Shown in pieces: positions 8,120-16,091 of a DNA stretch of 24,285 nt. Position 1 is the first letter of the stretch. Each line of letters starts with the position of its first letter. A model generated the notes under the pieces. That model made no database searches, was not told the DNA's origin, and saw only the letters and a program-made list of their open reading frames with translations. The stretch lies in contig JAGUYV010000397.1 of NCBI GenBank assembly GCA_020061125.1, positions 1 to 24,285 of the forward strand, in the 5' to 3' direction. The DNA is from a bacterium. GTDB lineage: Bacteria > UBP15 > UBA6099 > DSWB01. Both the position numbers and the translations under genes were made by a program.

Positions 8120-8255
8120 ACACGCTGTTCCGCAATTATTTGTTTTGTCGCCGTTATCGTGGAAATCCGTTTTCTAAAAAATTAGAATATGTAGAGCCTG
8201 AAGCCCGCCGCGGCTGTGCCGCGCCACGGTACGCCCTTTGAAAGGTACGCCACCC

Positions 8256-9314
8256 ATGGATTATTCCTCCGTGAAAATCAACAACTATAAAGAACTCGTG
8301 AAACTGCCGTGGTTCGAGTTGCGCGGCGACGGCCGCCTCACCCTCAAGCAGGATTCGGGCGTGCCCCCCATTCTGGATGTCCACACCCACTTCGGCTGGA
8401 GCTATTTCGGCGGCCGCGTGGTCCCTTACGACACCCTGCACCAGGACGAAGCCCAGCAATATTACGATTATTCCAGCAACCCCGTGAACCTGGACAAGGA
8501 CGAGCATCCCCTGAAAAGCGAGGCGGACGGCATCACTGTTGACATCGCGCTCATCATCGCGCGCTGCCCGCCCAAAGCGCGCACCCAGACCGCCGCCAAC
8601 ATGCTCGAGGAAATGGACCGCTTCAACACCGTGGCCTCCGTGGTCCTGCCCATCGAAATCCCCCTGCGCTCGCGCCACGCGTTCCAGACCGTGTCCACTT
8701 GCAAAAAGCACGAGCGCCTCATCGCCTTCGCCGGGGTCCACCCCTGGACCCGCTGGAAAAAACTGCGCCTGGACTGGCAGATCTCGCAGGGCGTGCTCGG
8801 ACTCAAATACCACCCGGAATTCCAGTTCTGCCCCCCGGACACGCGCGGCGCGCTCGACCTGTTCGCCATGTGCCGGGATGCGGGGCTTGTGATCCAGGCC
8901 CACTCCGGCGCCACGGGCACCGAACCCGGATGGATGCAGAAACTCTCGCACCCGGACCGCTACCGCAAGGCCGTCGAGCAGTTCCCGGACTTGAAAATCA
9001 TTCTCGCGCACACCGCCATCATCCACTACAAGGCCGCCGTAGCCATGGCCAGAGAATACGAAAATGTGTTCGTGGACACCTCGGGGCAGGGCGTGCCCGT
9101 GCTGCGCGAGATTTTCGATGAGGTCCCCAGGCACAAAATCCTGTACGGCAGCGACTGGAGCTTCTTCCCGCTCGGCGTGCCCATCGCCCGCTCCATGGCC
9201 GCACTTGACGGGTATCCCGAGGATTTCAAACAAGATTACTTCTATCGTAACGCCTGCCGTCTGCTGGGGCTGGATGCGGCCGCATTCGCAAACGGCCGGG
9301 TTGTTAAAGCGTAG
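8256..9314 (+). CDS. Amidohydrolase_2-family metal-dependent hydrolase
   Basis: 352 residues of the TIM-barrel amidohydrolase superfamily, in the group holding ACMSD-type decarboxylases and related hydrolases. Metal and catalytic positions are recognisable: ILDVHTHFGW (H43, H45) on strand 1, LGLKYHPEF (H186), VIQAHSGATG (H216), ILAHTAIIHY on a later strand, and LYGSDWSFF with D300. It is a soluble cytoplasmic enzyme by sequence, with no signal peptide. The ATG at 8256 has GAAAGG about 10 bases upstream; an in-frame TTG at 8238 would add six residues but lacks a better site. The substrate is unknown. A 136-base gap separates it from the deacetylase, and a partial TAGAAT element near 8183 could drive it. 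Confidence 0.88.
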   Translation: MDYSSVKINNYKELVKLPWFELRGDGRLTLKQDSGVPPILDVHTHFGWSYFGGRVVPYDTLHQDEAQQYYDYSSNPVNLDKDEHPLKSEADGITVDIALIIARCPPKARTQTAANMLEEMDRFNTVASVVLPIEIPLRSRHAFQTVSTCKKHERLIAFAGVHPWTRWKKLRLDWQISQGVLGLKYHPEFQFCPPDTRGALDLFAMCRDAGLVIQAHSGATGTEPGWMQKLSHPDRYRKAVEQFPDLKIILAHTAIIHYKAAVAMAREYENVFVDTSGQGVPVLREIFDEVPRHKILYGSDWSFFPLGVPIARSMAALDGYPEDFKQDYFYRNACRLLGLDAAAFANGRVVKA

Positions 9315-9356
9315 AAGACTGCCGCCGGACTCCGCTCAACATTTTTCAAATAATGC

Positions 9357-9384
9357 TAAAGCCCTGCTGTATCTTTGCCGATAC
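9357..9384 (+). promoter_or_regulatory. Sigma28 (FliA)-type flagellar promoter
   Basis: TAAA, 16 bases, then GCCGATAC. The FliA consensus is TAAA-N15-GCCGATAA; this has the full -35 core and 7 of 8 bases of the -10, with one extra spacer base. It is upstream of the flagellin gene, where such a promoter is expected. The predicted start site is near 9391, giving a leader of close to 300 nt. Confidence 0.7.
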
Positions 9385-9396
9385 ACCGCATAGACG

Positions 9397-9416
9397 ATGC
9401 GGATCAGACTCCGCAT
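9397..9416 (+). other. 5'-end hairpin of the flagellin leader
   Basis: ATGCGGA and TCCGCAT form a perfect 7-bp stem with a 6-nt loop, starting a few bases after the predicted sigma28 start site. An upstream CCGCAT (9387-9392) could instead pair with the ATGCGG half, so two mutually exclusive folds exist on paper. A protective 5' stem-loop or a regulatory switch are both possible. Confidence 0.45.
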
Positions 9417-9487
9417 AATTTGTTGCCGGAAAGCGACAAGCAATCTGTAAAACGCCGCTGAAAGCAGCAGTGCGTCACATTCGAATT

Positions 9488-9504
9488 GCGGGAGCAAGAC
9501 CCGC
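9488..9504 (+). other. Small hairpin in flagellin leader
   Basis: GCGGG and CCCGC with a 7-nt loop, about 180 bases before the start codon. It could be a chance structure in GC-rich sequence. Confidence 0.3.
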
Positions 9505-9685
9505 TCTCTCTAGGGTGCGGCATCGGGTGATCAGCCCGCGGTTTGGCGTATGCGCAAACCGCCGGGCAAGGGACGCGCGGCCGGGATTGGCCGGGCCGGT
9601 TTGCTGTTGCATTCCGCGCGCGCCCGCGATCAACTCTACTAAAACCGCAGCGCCGACAGGCAAACGCGGGAGAGCGAGAGAGCCC

Positions 9686-12496
9686 ATGCAAGTCACCACG
9701 AATTCCCTGCTCGGCATGCAGCAGAATAATCAGATGCGGCTCCATTTCCGGAACACCGGCACAATCAGCGAACGCCTGTCGTCCGGGATACGCATCAACA
9801 AAGGCGCGGACGACCCCAGCGGCCTCGGCATCACATCGGGCATGCGGGCCGTCATCGGCGGGCTTGAACAGGCCATCGTCAATGCTCTTGAGGGCGTCAG
9901 TATGATCCGCACCGCGGATTCTGCCCTGGCCGAAATCCATGACATCCTCATGAGGGGCCGGGATCTCGCGGTGCGCGCCGCGAACTTCGCCGTCAACACC
10001 CCGGAAGACCTTGCCCGCATGCAGGCCGAAGTGGATGCGCTCGTTTCGGAAATCGATCAAATCGCGGGCCGGGTGAAATTTAACACCAAGCAAATCATCA
10101 ATGGCGGGACCGGCACAAGTTACGACATCACCACCCAGGCAGACTGGGCCGCGGGCGCGCAGGCGCCGGCGGGCAGCCTGGACTTCACCACCACGCCCGA
10201 CTCGCTCAAGCTCGATCTCATTGACCCCACCACCATCGCCGCAAAATCCACTTTCGCTCCAAACCAGAACCGCCGCATGATGAGTATGTACATCACGGGG
10301 TATTCGGACAACGGCGACGGAACCATCAATGTCACTATGCGCGTCCGCGCGCGCAACCAGGCCGCGGGCGCTGTTGATTACAAGGGCACAATCCAGTTCC
10401 ATTCCAGCGCCACGCTTGTCAGCCTGAACGGCAATGTCAACGGCGCGGACAATACGGTCACATGGAACGCCGGAACGCAGACCCTGGACTTCAACACGGG
10501 CGCAAACCGCATTCGCTGCAACAACACATATCAGGATGAAGTGGAACTTCAACTGCGATTGACCAAGGATCCTTCTGCGCTTCAGTGGACGACCACGATG
10601 ATTGCGCCGGCTGCCAGCCCGAACACCGCGTTTTATTTCGGAACAACCCTGCTGCGCGACGGACTGCCTTCATTCACGGTCGGAGATTATCTCACGGATG
10701 TGGAATCCACGGGAACCTGGACCGGCAACGCAATCAATACCGGCAATGTCACGGGCGGCGAAGCATATTTTGCTTACAACGCGAACACATTTTCGGGAAC
10801 CCAGGTTCAAATTCAGCTCTACGAGAGCGCGGACGGGGTTGCATGGACTGCCCTGCCCAGTGTGGAGAACGGCAACACCTTCGAGTACACCAAACAGTTC
10901 CTTCGCGCCGAAGCCGTGCTCACAAGCGCCGGCACCGCCTTCGGAACGCCTGAGCTGCTCGACATTACAATTCAATTGTCGGAAGGCTCCAATCTCCAGG
11001 TCGGCCAGAACAATGTGAACGAACACCGGCTCGCGTTAAGCCCGTGGGATGCGCGCTCCACCGCACTCGGCGTCAATGGCGTGGATGTCACAGTAGAACG
11101 CAAGATTATCAAGACATACGACACGGCCACGCAACTCAACGATGGAATCGTGTCCAGCACGGACATTGACTTTATCAGTGAGCCAGGTTTCCTCCAGCTT
11201 CTTTCCCCTGTCGCCGATCAGCAACCTGCCATCGCGCAGGCGCCCGGCTCCAGGATTTATGCCGCCATCAATTCGGCATTCCAGAACCCGGACGGCACTT
11301 TCACGGTCACTATGTCCCTGACCGGATACGGCTCCGCGCCCACTCCTGGCGGCGCGCAGGCCATCGGATGGGTAGGAACCATTGATATGTTCAACGGCGA
11401 CGGGTCGCGCGTGACATTTGACACGGTGCGCAACATCAGCATGGAAGTGCCGCCGCCCGCCGCGCAGAACTGGCCCATCAATCCCGGCTCCACTTCCAAC
11501 ACCAACGATGTGAACTTCGTGGACTCCAACGGCGACCTCGTGGCCGACACCTATGTGGGCGGCGGGTCCAACGGTTCCATCAGCGGCACCTATTCCCGCA
11601 TCTTCTTTGATTGGGGCACCACAAGCGCGCAGGACGGCGTGGAGTTCACCTTCACATGCGATCCCGACGCCTACATTAATGTGAATTTCAACTGTGTCGG
11701 CTTCTCGGCGAATCACACCACGACCACGAATGAGATCTGCGATGTCTATTTCCAGCAGAATCTTGTGGCGGACAATGTGGACGGCGTGGCAGGGGCATTC
11801 AATTTCGTGCGCAGGCTGCAGGAGTACGGAACCCCTGCGGGCGGGGTGCCGCCCAGTCCGCCAACGGGCCAGTTTACCACAGGCGCGTTTTATTTCGGGG
11901 CCAACTCCACGGGATTCCTCGAATCATCGCAGACACTCAACGGCGGCAGCGTGGCCTACACCGTGCAGGAAAGCGAAACCGGCGCGGGCGGCTGGAACAA
12001 TATCGCCGTGGACCCTGCCACAGGACAGTTCGCCACAGGCGCAACGGGCAAGTATCTGCGCATCATCGGTGATGTCACGGGCGTGGCGGCGGCATCTTCC
12101 ATCGGACCGGGCAACGCCGCTTACAATTACACGCAATCCACCACTCCGGTGGTGGACTATATGCGCGTGACCAAGGACACCAACGCCATCGCGGATTTCT
12201 CCGAAGCCATTGAGCGGGTGTCCCAGTTGCGGGCCGATATCGGAATCATCGAAAAGCGCCTGCTCCATGTGGTCGAGGATTTGACCATCGAGCGCATGAA
12301 CCTCATCAGCGCCAAGTCCACCCTCATGGATGTCAACATGGCCGTGGAAGCCGCCGAGCTGGTCAAGCAGCAGATCCTGAATGATTCCACCACTGCGGTT
12401 AAGGCCCAGGGCGATCCGTTCCTGCAGGCGGTTCTTGATCTGCAACGCGAGCACAATGTGGGACGCCACGAAATCAAGATGGTGAGCGAGCAATAA
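9686..12496 (+). CDS. Flagellin with a very large duplicated central insert
   Basis: 936 residues from the ATG beginning MQVTTNSLLGMQQNNQ, about twice a common flagellin. The conserved D0/D1 N-terminus (1 to about 140) carries typical motifs: RLSSGIRINKGADDPSGLGI, LEGVSMIRTADSALAEIHDI and VKFNTKQIINGG. The conserved C-terminus (about 825-936) has NLISAKSTLMDVNMAVEAAE and VKQQILNDSTTAVKAQ. Between them lie about 680 residues of Thr/Gly/Asn-rich beta-type sequence that would form surface D2/D3 domains. The insert reads as two modules repeated in order A-B-A'-B' (about 165-320, 341-435, 494-690, 727-825). The protein should be exported by the flagellar system and polymerise into the filament. 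It has a sigma28-like promoter and a strong terminator, so it is monocistronic. No other flagellar gene is in the window. An upstream in-frame start at 9470 is rejected. Confidence 0.9.
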   Translation: MQVTTNSLLGMQQNNQMRLHFRNTGTISERLSSGIRINKGADDPSGLGITSGMRAVIGGLEQAIVNALEGVSMIRTADSALAEIHDILMRGRDLAVRAANFAVNTPEDLARMQAEVDALVSEIDQIAGRVKFNTKQIINGGTGTSYDITTQADWAAGAQAPAGSLDFTTTPDSLKLDLIDPTTIAAKSTFAPNQNRRMMSMYITGYSDNGDGTINVTMRVRARNQAAGAVDYKGTIQFHSSATLVSLNGNVNGADNTVTWNAGTQTLDFNTGANRIRCNNTYQDEVELQLRLTKDPSALQWTTTMIAPAASPNTAFYFGTTLLRDGLPSFTVGDYLTDVESTGTWTGNAINTGNVTGGEAYFAYNANTFSGTQVQIQLYESADGVAWTALPSVENGNTFEYTKQFLRAEAVLTSAGTAFGTPELLDITIQLSEGSNLQVGQNNVNEHRLALSPWDARSTALGVNGVDVTVERKIIKTYDTATQLNDGIVSSTDIDFISEPGFLQLLSPVADQQPAIAQAPGSRIYAAINSAFQNPDGTFTVTMSLTGYGSAPTPGGAQAIGWVGTIDMFNGDGSRVTFDTVRNISMEVPPPAAQNWPINPGSTSNTNDVNFVDSNGDLVADTYVGGGSNGSISGTYSRIFFDWGTTSAQDGVEFTFTCDPDAYINVNFNCVGFSANHTTTTNEICDVYFQQNLVADNVDGVAGAFNFVRRLQEYGTPAGGVPPSPPTGQFTTGAFYFGANSTGFLESSQTLNGGSVAYTVQESETGAGGWNNIAVDPATGQFATGATGKYLRIIGDVTGVAAASSIGPGNAAYNYTQSTTPVVDYMRVTKDTNAIADFSEAIERVSQLRADIGIIEKRLLHVVEDLTIERMNLISAKSTLMDVNMAVEAAELVKQQILNDSTTAVKAQGDPFLQAVLDLQREHNVGRHEIKMVSEQ

Positions 12497-12526
12497 CCCT
12501 TCCGCGAAAGCCTCCCGGTGAACACA

Positions 12527-12560
12527 AAAGCCCGCCGCACAAGCGGCGGGCTTTGCTTTT
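12527..12560 (+). terminator. Rho-independent terminator, probably bidirectional
   Basis: A perfect 12-bp stem (AAAGCCCGCCGC and its complement) with the 4-nt loop ACAA, followed by CTTTGCTTTT. It lies 30 bases after the flagellin stop. Read on the other strand it also ends in a T-rich tract (TTTTGTGTT), so it can end transcription of the convergent cyclase-family gene. Confidence 0.9.
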
Positions 12561-12608
12561 CAGCGCCATGAGGGCAGGCGCGGAAAACGCAACATCATCG
12601 CGCGGCGA

Positions 12609-13376
12609 TTAATCCTCGATGATGGCCACGGCGCGGCACCAGCCCGCGCTCGCGTTTGCTATCAGCACCGGGAACACGCTGACCAGAAACCCGTGCGGCC
12701 GCGGAATGAGGTGCAGATTCGCGAGCTTTTCGATGTGGCAGTATTCGCGCTCGCGGCCCGCGAAGTGCCCGGGCCACAGGCTGTCCGGCTTGCCCGCTTT
12801 GTGGTCCGTGAGCATGGCCAGAAAAGGCCGGTCAAACCCATAGCCGTCAATGCCCATGACTTTGACACCATGGTCAAGCACCCAGAGCGTGGCCTCGCGC
12901 GTCATGCCCGGATGCGCGGACAGGTAGGCCGCGCCGCCCAGCTTCTTGTCCGCGCCCGTGTGCAGCAGCACGATGTCCAGGGGCCGCAACTCGTATTCGA
13001 TTCTGTCCAGCGCGGCGCGGATGTCGTCCGTTGTGATATGGTCCGCGGGCTGCTTGTGCGTGAGGTCCAGAACCACGCCCGGCGCGAAGCACCACTCCAG
13101 CGGCACCTGGTCTATGGTCTTCGCGGGCGCGCCCCCGGCCGTGGGGCCGAAATGCCACGGCGCATCCAGGTGCGTTCCCGTGTGCGTAATGGCGTGAACC
13201 TGCTCCCACGCCAGCCCCATGCCGTCCGGGAATTCGGACACGGGCACCTGCGCCGGCGCGCCCAGAACCTCGGCCCCGCCCCGGTGGTCCAGAGGCTCGA
13301 TCTGTGCGGGAAACGGCTCGTCCGGCGAGTTGTGCTTGATAGGAACACTCAAATCAATGAACCTGCGTTGCGTCAT
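12609..13376 (-). CDS. Cyclase-family (kynurenine formamidase-like) metal-dependent hydrolase
   Basis: 255 residues of the cyclase family (PF04199), whose characterised members include bacterial kynurenine formamidase KynB and polyketide cyclases. The metal-binding signature HTGTHLDAPWHF (residues 65-76) is intact, with H65, H69, D71 and H75 as likely ligands. RFIDLSVPI at the N-terminus and LRPLDIVLLHTGADK in the middle are also typical. The protein is soluble and likely a zinc or manganese enzyme hydrolysing an amide or lactone. No kynurenine-pathway genes are nearby, so the KynB name is not used. GGGAGG precedes the ATG. It converges with the flagellin gene and shares its terminator. Confidence 0.88.
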   Translation of the reverse strand: MTQRRFIDLSVPIKHNSPDEPFPAQIEPLDHRGGAEVLGAPAQVPVSEFPDGMGLAWEQVHAITHTGTHLDAPWHFGPTAGGAPAKTIDQVPLEWCFAPGVVLDLTHKQPADHITTDDIRAALDRIEYELRPLDIVLLHTGADKKLGGAAYLSAHPGMTREATLWVLDHGVKVMGIDGYGFDRPFLAMLTDHKAGKPDSLWPGHFAGREREYCHIEKLANLHLIPRPHGFLVSVFPVLIANASAGWCRAVAIIED

Positions 13377-13405
13377 GGCGGCGCCTCCCGCGGCGGTTTT
13401 ACGAA

Positions 13406-13411
13406 ATTATA
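13406..13411 (-). promoter_or_regulatory. Candidate -10 for the cyclase-family gene
   Basis: A perfect TATAAT on the minus strand, 29 bases before the start codon, preceded by GGGG. No good -35 is present at standard spacing, so this is tentative. Confidence 0.35.
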
Positions 13412-13453
13412 CCCCATGTCGCGCTGGCGCGCCCGCCATAGGGGCCGGGGCGC

Positions 13454-13482
13454 TTTTCACGCGCGCGCCGCTCGGGTATGAT
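13454..13482 (+). promoter_or_regulatory. Candidate promoter of the 149-residue unknown gene
   Basis: TTTTCA, 17 bases, then TATGAT, with 4 and 5 matches to consensus. It ends 53 bases before the ATG at 13536. Confidence 0.4.
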
Positions 13483-13535
13483 GTTATCAGGCCGCGACAT
13501 CGGCACATATTAGGAGCTGCGGGGTTTTCGGTTCC

Positions 13536-13985
13536 ATGCACATCTATCTCCTGCGGGACCTTGATGACTTCACTGAAACGCGCGTCCACGCGCTGCTGCC
13601 CGGACTGTCCGCGGTCACGGGCCAGCTCGACTACATTATGCGCAGCAACGAGTCCGGGCAGCCCCGTATCGCGACCCTGATCGCCGAGAGCCAGCACATG
13701 CGCGGCTACTGCTTCAACAGCTCCGCATGCGCGGCGGGCGGAGCCGTGAAAGAGCTTGTCAAGGATGTGAACCGGTTCATCGGCAAGGAGCGCGTGCTGT
13801 GCGTGGTGGCTCGGGGCGTGTGGCTCGAAGCCGTGCGCGAACTGTGCGGCCAGGGCGTTGCGCCCGCGGACGCGCCCCCGCTGTGCCTGGCGCACATCCA
13901 TGTCACAGGCATGCCCGCGCCCGCAGCCGGTCACCTGATCGAGACCCTTAACGAGCAGGAAATCCAAGCCCGCGCCTCGCGGTGA
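13536..13985 (+). CDS. Hypothetical protein, 149 residues
   Basis: I do not recognise a family. The protein starts MHIYLLRDLDDFTETRV and is mixed alpha/beta, with no signal peptide or membrane segment. Two cysteines fall in CFNSSACAAGGAV (near residues 64-72) and others in VLCVV, ELCGQ and PPLCLAHIHVTG. The gene looks real: it has a candidate promoter, GC-rich third positions like its neighbours, and no competing better frame. The nearest ribosome-binding-like AGGAG is about 19 bases before the ATG, farther than usual, but no closer in-frame start exists. It is bordered by a divergent cyclase-family gene and a convergent HAD gene, so context gives no role. The LAHIHVTG strand might be a metal site, but this is speculation. 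Confidence 0.65.
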   Translation: MHIYLLRDLDDFTETRVHALLPGLSAVTGQLDYIMRSNESGQPRIATLIAESQHMRGYCFNSSACAAGGAVKELVKDVNRFIGKERVLCVVARGVWLEAVRELCGQGVAPADAPPLCLAHIHVTGMPAPAAGHLIETLNEQEIQARASR

Positions 13986-14046
13986 TCTCCGCCGAGTGAC
14001 GGATTACAATAATGACATTTGAATGAAGCGGCGTTGCGGGCGGGGG

Positions 14047-14745
14047 TCAGAATTCCGGCTCGAAGCCCTGGGGCAACACGGTGTTGAACCAGCGGATGCG
14101 CCAGTTGCGCCACAGGGCCAGGGCCAGGAGTTTGCGGTCCGGATTCGTGGGCACGGGATGGCCCACAGCGTCCATCAGGGGCAGATCGCTGATGCTGTCC
14201 GAATAGAAATAGCAGTCCTTGAGGGCAATGCCGTTGTCTTCGCAGTATATTTTCGCAAGTTCGAGCTTGCCTTCTTCGTAGGAATAGGGTTTGCGCGCCT
14301 TGGCGGTCATCTCGAAGTCCTCGAAGATGGGACGCAGGGCGAAGATTTCGTCCACTTTGAGGTATTCGCCCAGAGGCTCGACCAGGAACTTGATGCTGGC
14401 GGTGATGAGCAGCACGCGGTGGCCCTGTTCCTTGTGCCACTTGATGGCCTTGTATGCGCCGCGGTAGATGTTTCTGGACAGGTACTTGTCGAACAGCTCC
14501 TTGGACACATCCTCGACCTGGGCGCGGGTCATGCCCTCGAAGCGCTGAAGGCCGGACTCGATAAGTTTTTCATAATCAATGTTCTTGGCGGAGAGGAAAT
14601 CCATGTAGGCGCGCACATAGTTGCCGATTTCCTTGAGGGACACGGTTTCGCCCCTGTCGAAGAGCATGAGGCGGGCCAGGAACAGGCCCGAGGCGCCCTT
14701 CAAAATGGTGTCGTCCACATCGAAAATGGCTGCTGCCTGGCCCAC
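14047..14745 (-). CDS. HAD-superfamily subfamily IB hydrolase (SerB/CicA-like phosphatase)
   Basis: 232 residues with a GTG start and GGAGAG 7-12 bases upstream. HAD motif I is IFDVDDTI, with nucleophile D9 and acid/base D11. Motif II is VLLITAS (T115), the conserved lysine falls near EEGKLELA (K160), and motif III is FYSDSISDLPLMDAVG (D183, D187). The helical cap between motifs I and II is the C1 type of subfamily IB, which includes phosphoserine phosphatase, CicA and phosphatidylglycerophosphatase-like enzymes. It is expected to be a cytoplasmic phosphatase of a small phosphomonoester. It is the last gene of a three-gene minus-strand run with a TerB-like protein and a MobA-like nucleotidyltransferase, so its substrate may be the precursor or product of that transferase. 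Confidence 0.88.
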   Translation of the reverse strand: MGQAAAIFDVDDTILKGASGLFLARLMLFDRGETVSLKEIGNYVRAYMDFLSAKNIDYEKLIESGLQRFEGMTRAQVEDVSKELFDKYLSRNIYRGAYKAIKWHKEQGHRVLLITASIKFLVEPLGEYLKVDEIFALRPIFEDFEMTAKARKPYSYEEGKLELAKIYCEDNGIALKDCYFYSDSISDLPLMDAVGHPVPTNPDRKLLALALWRNWRIRWFNTVLPQGFEPEF

Positions 14746-14838
14746 GGTTCACTCTCCGGAAACGGCGTATGCAATGCGGGGAAAATCTTAACAGAAAACC
14801 GCGGGGCGGTCAATTCGGCGGCTCGCGCCGGGCGGGGT

Positions 14839-15186
14839 TCACAGCGGGATGTCGGACTCGGGGAGGCCCATGGACGCCGAGTATTTCTTGAGCAGTTCAA
14901 TCTCCTCGGGCTTGACGGCGCCATCGGCTTTCATCATGGCGAGCACGCCGGCCAGCAGCAGCTTCTGCTTTTCCCGGTCTTTGGGGAACGCCTGGCTGTA
15001 TTTGGTGCAGTTCAGAATCATGTCTTCCATGTCGGCCTTGTCCAGGCCCTTTTCGCGGCACATGTCCCAGAAGTACCGGGATTCCTCGCTGGAGGTGTGG
15101 CCGTCGGTCATCATGAATTTGTACATGCAGGCCATCATGGCCTTGGTTTCGCTCTTGTTGCGGTCTTTTTTGAACAGGTTGAACAT
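14839..15186 (-). CDS. Small TerB-like helical protein
   Basis: 115 residues, acidic and helical. It contains two segments of similar form, MMTDGHTSSEESRYFW (residues 25-40) and MMKADGAVKPEEIELL, each an '(A/T)DG...EE' turn between helices, as in the tellurite-resistance TerB fold. That fold often appears in stress or membrane-associated proteins, and TerB itself binds metal through such acidic turns. GGAGA lies six bases before the ATG. The gene sits 41 bases after the nucleotidyltransferase stop and 93 before the HAD start, so the three are likely one operon. The family call is by motif only; no other ter genes are here, so tellurite resistance should not be inferred. Confidence 0.6.
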   Translation of the reverse strand: MFNLFKKDRNKSETKAMMACMYKFMMTDGHTSSEESRYFWDMCREKGLDKADMEDMILNCTKYSQAFPKDREKQKLLLAGVLAMMKADGAVKPEEIELLKKYSASMGLPESDIPL

Positions 15187-15227
15187 GGGGATTCTCCGGC
15201 CGCGGCGCGGAGCGCGCGGGGCGGGGC

Positions 15228-15983
15228 TTACCGGCCCAGGGTCTGCATGACCAGCTCATAGTCCACGACTTTGTCCACATCAATGCCGATTTCCGCGTCG
15301 TGCACAATCACGGCTTTCATTTTGGCGCCGATCATGGACTCGATTTTGTCTTCCACGGCCTTGATGCGGAGCTGCCGCAGCAGGAGCAGGATGATGAACC
15401 AGACGCCGATCTGGCGGGCGAGCTTGATGGGGGACTTGCGGGCGGCGATCACGGCCTCGATGCGGTGCCAGTTGTCCAGCAGCACCCGGGGGCGCAGCAG
15501 GACCAGGTTGCCGCCGGTGAAAACGCCGTCCTTCATTTTGCCATAGGTGCGCTTGGTGGTGGGGTAGGCGCTGTCGAAGGTGGATTTCTCGATCACGGAA
15601 TAGCAGATGTCGCCGCCGGAGCGCTCGGCCGCATCCGCGAAACGGCTCACCATGTCCGCGGTGATGAGCGGGATGTCGCAGGTGGACACCATGATGAACT
15701 CGCTGTCCTTGAAGGTGTCGAGACCCACGCGCAGGGTTTCGAACATGGCCCCGCCCGGGGGCGCGATCTTCCAGACTTTGTCGCCGATGAGCTTCTCAAG
15801 CGGGTCCGCGTGGCCCACGACCAGCACGCGCCGCGCGCCGCGCGCGCCGCACAATGCATCCACCACCGGCTCGATCATGAGCTTGCCGCCCAGCTTGAGC
15901 GTGGCTTTGGTTCCGTAATCCGTGTGCTGCTCCAGGCCCTCGGGCGCTTCGCCGCCGCCAAGAACCATGACATCGTATTCCAT
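15228..15983 (-). CDS. MobA-like nucleotidyltransferase (NTP transferase domain)
   Basis: 251 residues. The GT-A-fold nucleotidyltransferase layout is visible: an N-terminal VMVLGGGEAPEG loop in place of the usual LAGG, KATLKLGGKLMIEPVVDAL corresponding to the conserved G-K-P-L-I segment, RRVLVVGHADPL, and STCDIPLITADMV with the metal-binding aspartate D103. Such enzymes join NTP to a sugar phosphate, cofactor or polyol phosphate in the cytoplasm. The C-terminal part carries a hydrophobic stretch GVWFIILLLLRQL (about 194-206) and ends with the IDVDKVVDYELV segment common in these proteins. GAAGG precedes the ATG, and a good promoter lies at 16044-16072. The LGGGE loop departs from the consensus LAGG.G..RMG, so the nucleotide cannot be predicted. 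Confidence 0.85.
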   Translation of the reverse strand: MEYDVMVLGGGEAPEGLEQHTDYGTKATLKLGGKLMIEPVVDALCGARGARRVLVVGHADPLEKLIGDKVWKIAPPGGAMFETLRVGLDTFKDSEFIMVSTCDIPLITADMVSRFADAAERSGGDICYSVIEKSTFDSAYPTTKRTYGKMKDGVFTGGNLVLLRPRVLLDNWHRIEAVIAARKSPIKLARQIGVWFIILLLLRQLRIKAVEDKIESMIGAKMKAVIVHDAEIGIDVDKVVDYELVMQTLGR

Positions 15984-16043
15984 ACCGGCCTTCTTTCCAT
16001 GCCTGCGGGTTGCGCGGCGCGCAATGCCGCGCGTGTTGCAGCA

Positions 16044-16072
16044 ATCATAACAAAGGACCCGGCGCGGCGCAA
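16044..16072 (-). promoter_or_regulatory. Promoter of the nucleotidyltransferase operon
   Basis: On the minus strand TTGCGC, 17 bases, then TATGAT, ending about 60 bases before the nucleotidyltransferase start and after the stop of the upstream DUF2284 gene. This separates the two transcription units. Confidence 0.5.
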
Positions 16073-16091
16073 CAAAACCGCACCCCGCGCG

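Larger units (their letters stand above)
9315..9685 (+). other. Flagellin upstream region with long leader
   Basis: 371 bases without a convincing gene. It contains the sigma28-like promoter (9357-9384), a hairpin near the transcript 5' end (9397-9416) and a second small hairpin at 9488-9504. The rest is GC-rich and not obviously structured. The flagellin frame stays open back to 9470, but the added residues are unlike any flagellin N-terminus. Confidence 0.6.

Noticed and set aside
9470-9685. 72-residue N-terminal extension of the flagellin frame
   Set aside because: The extension is Arg/Ala/Pro-rich, unlike flagellin N-termini; the ATG at 9686 gives the standard MQVTTNS-type start and is downstream of the sigma28-like promoter leader.
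14839-15186. Tellurite-resistance locus
   Set aside because: Only a TerB-like fold is suggested; no terC, terD or related genes are present.
14023-15261. 412-codon plus-strand frame opposite the HAD, TerB-like and nucleotidyltransferase genes
   Set aside because: It is a GC-rich antisense shadow with a His/Gly/Val-rich composition and no domain; three recognisable genes with ribosome-binding sites are on the other strand.
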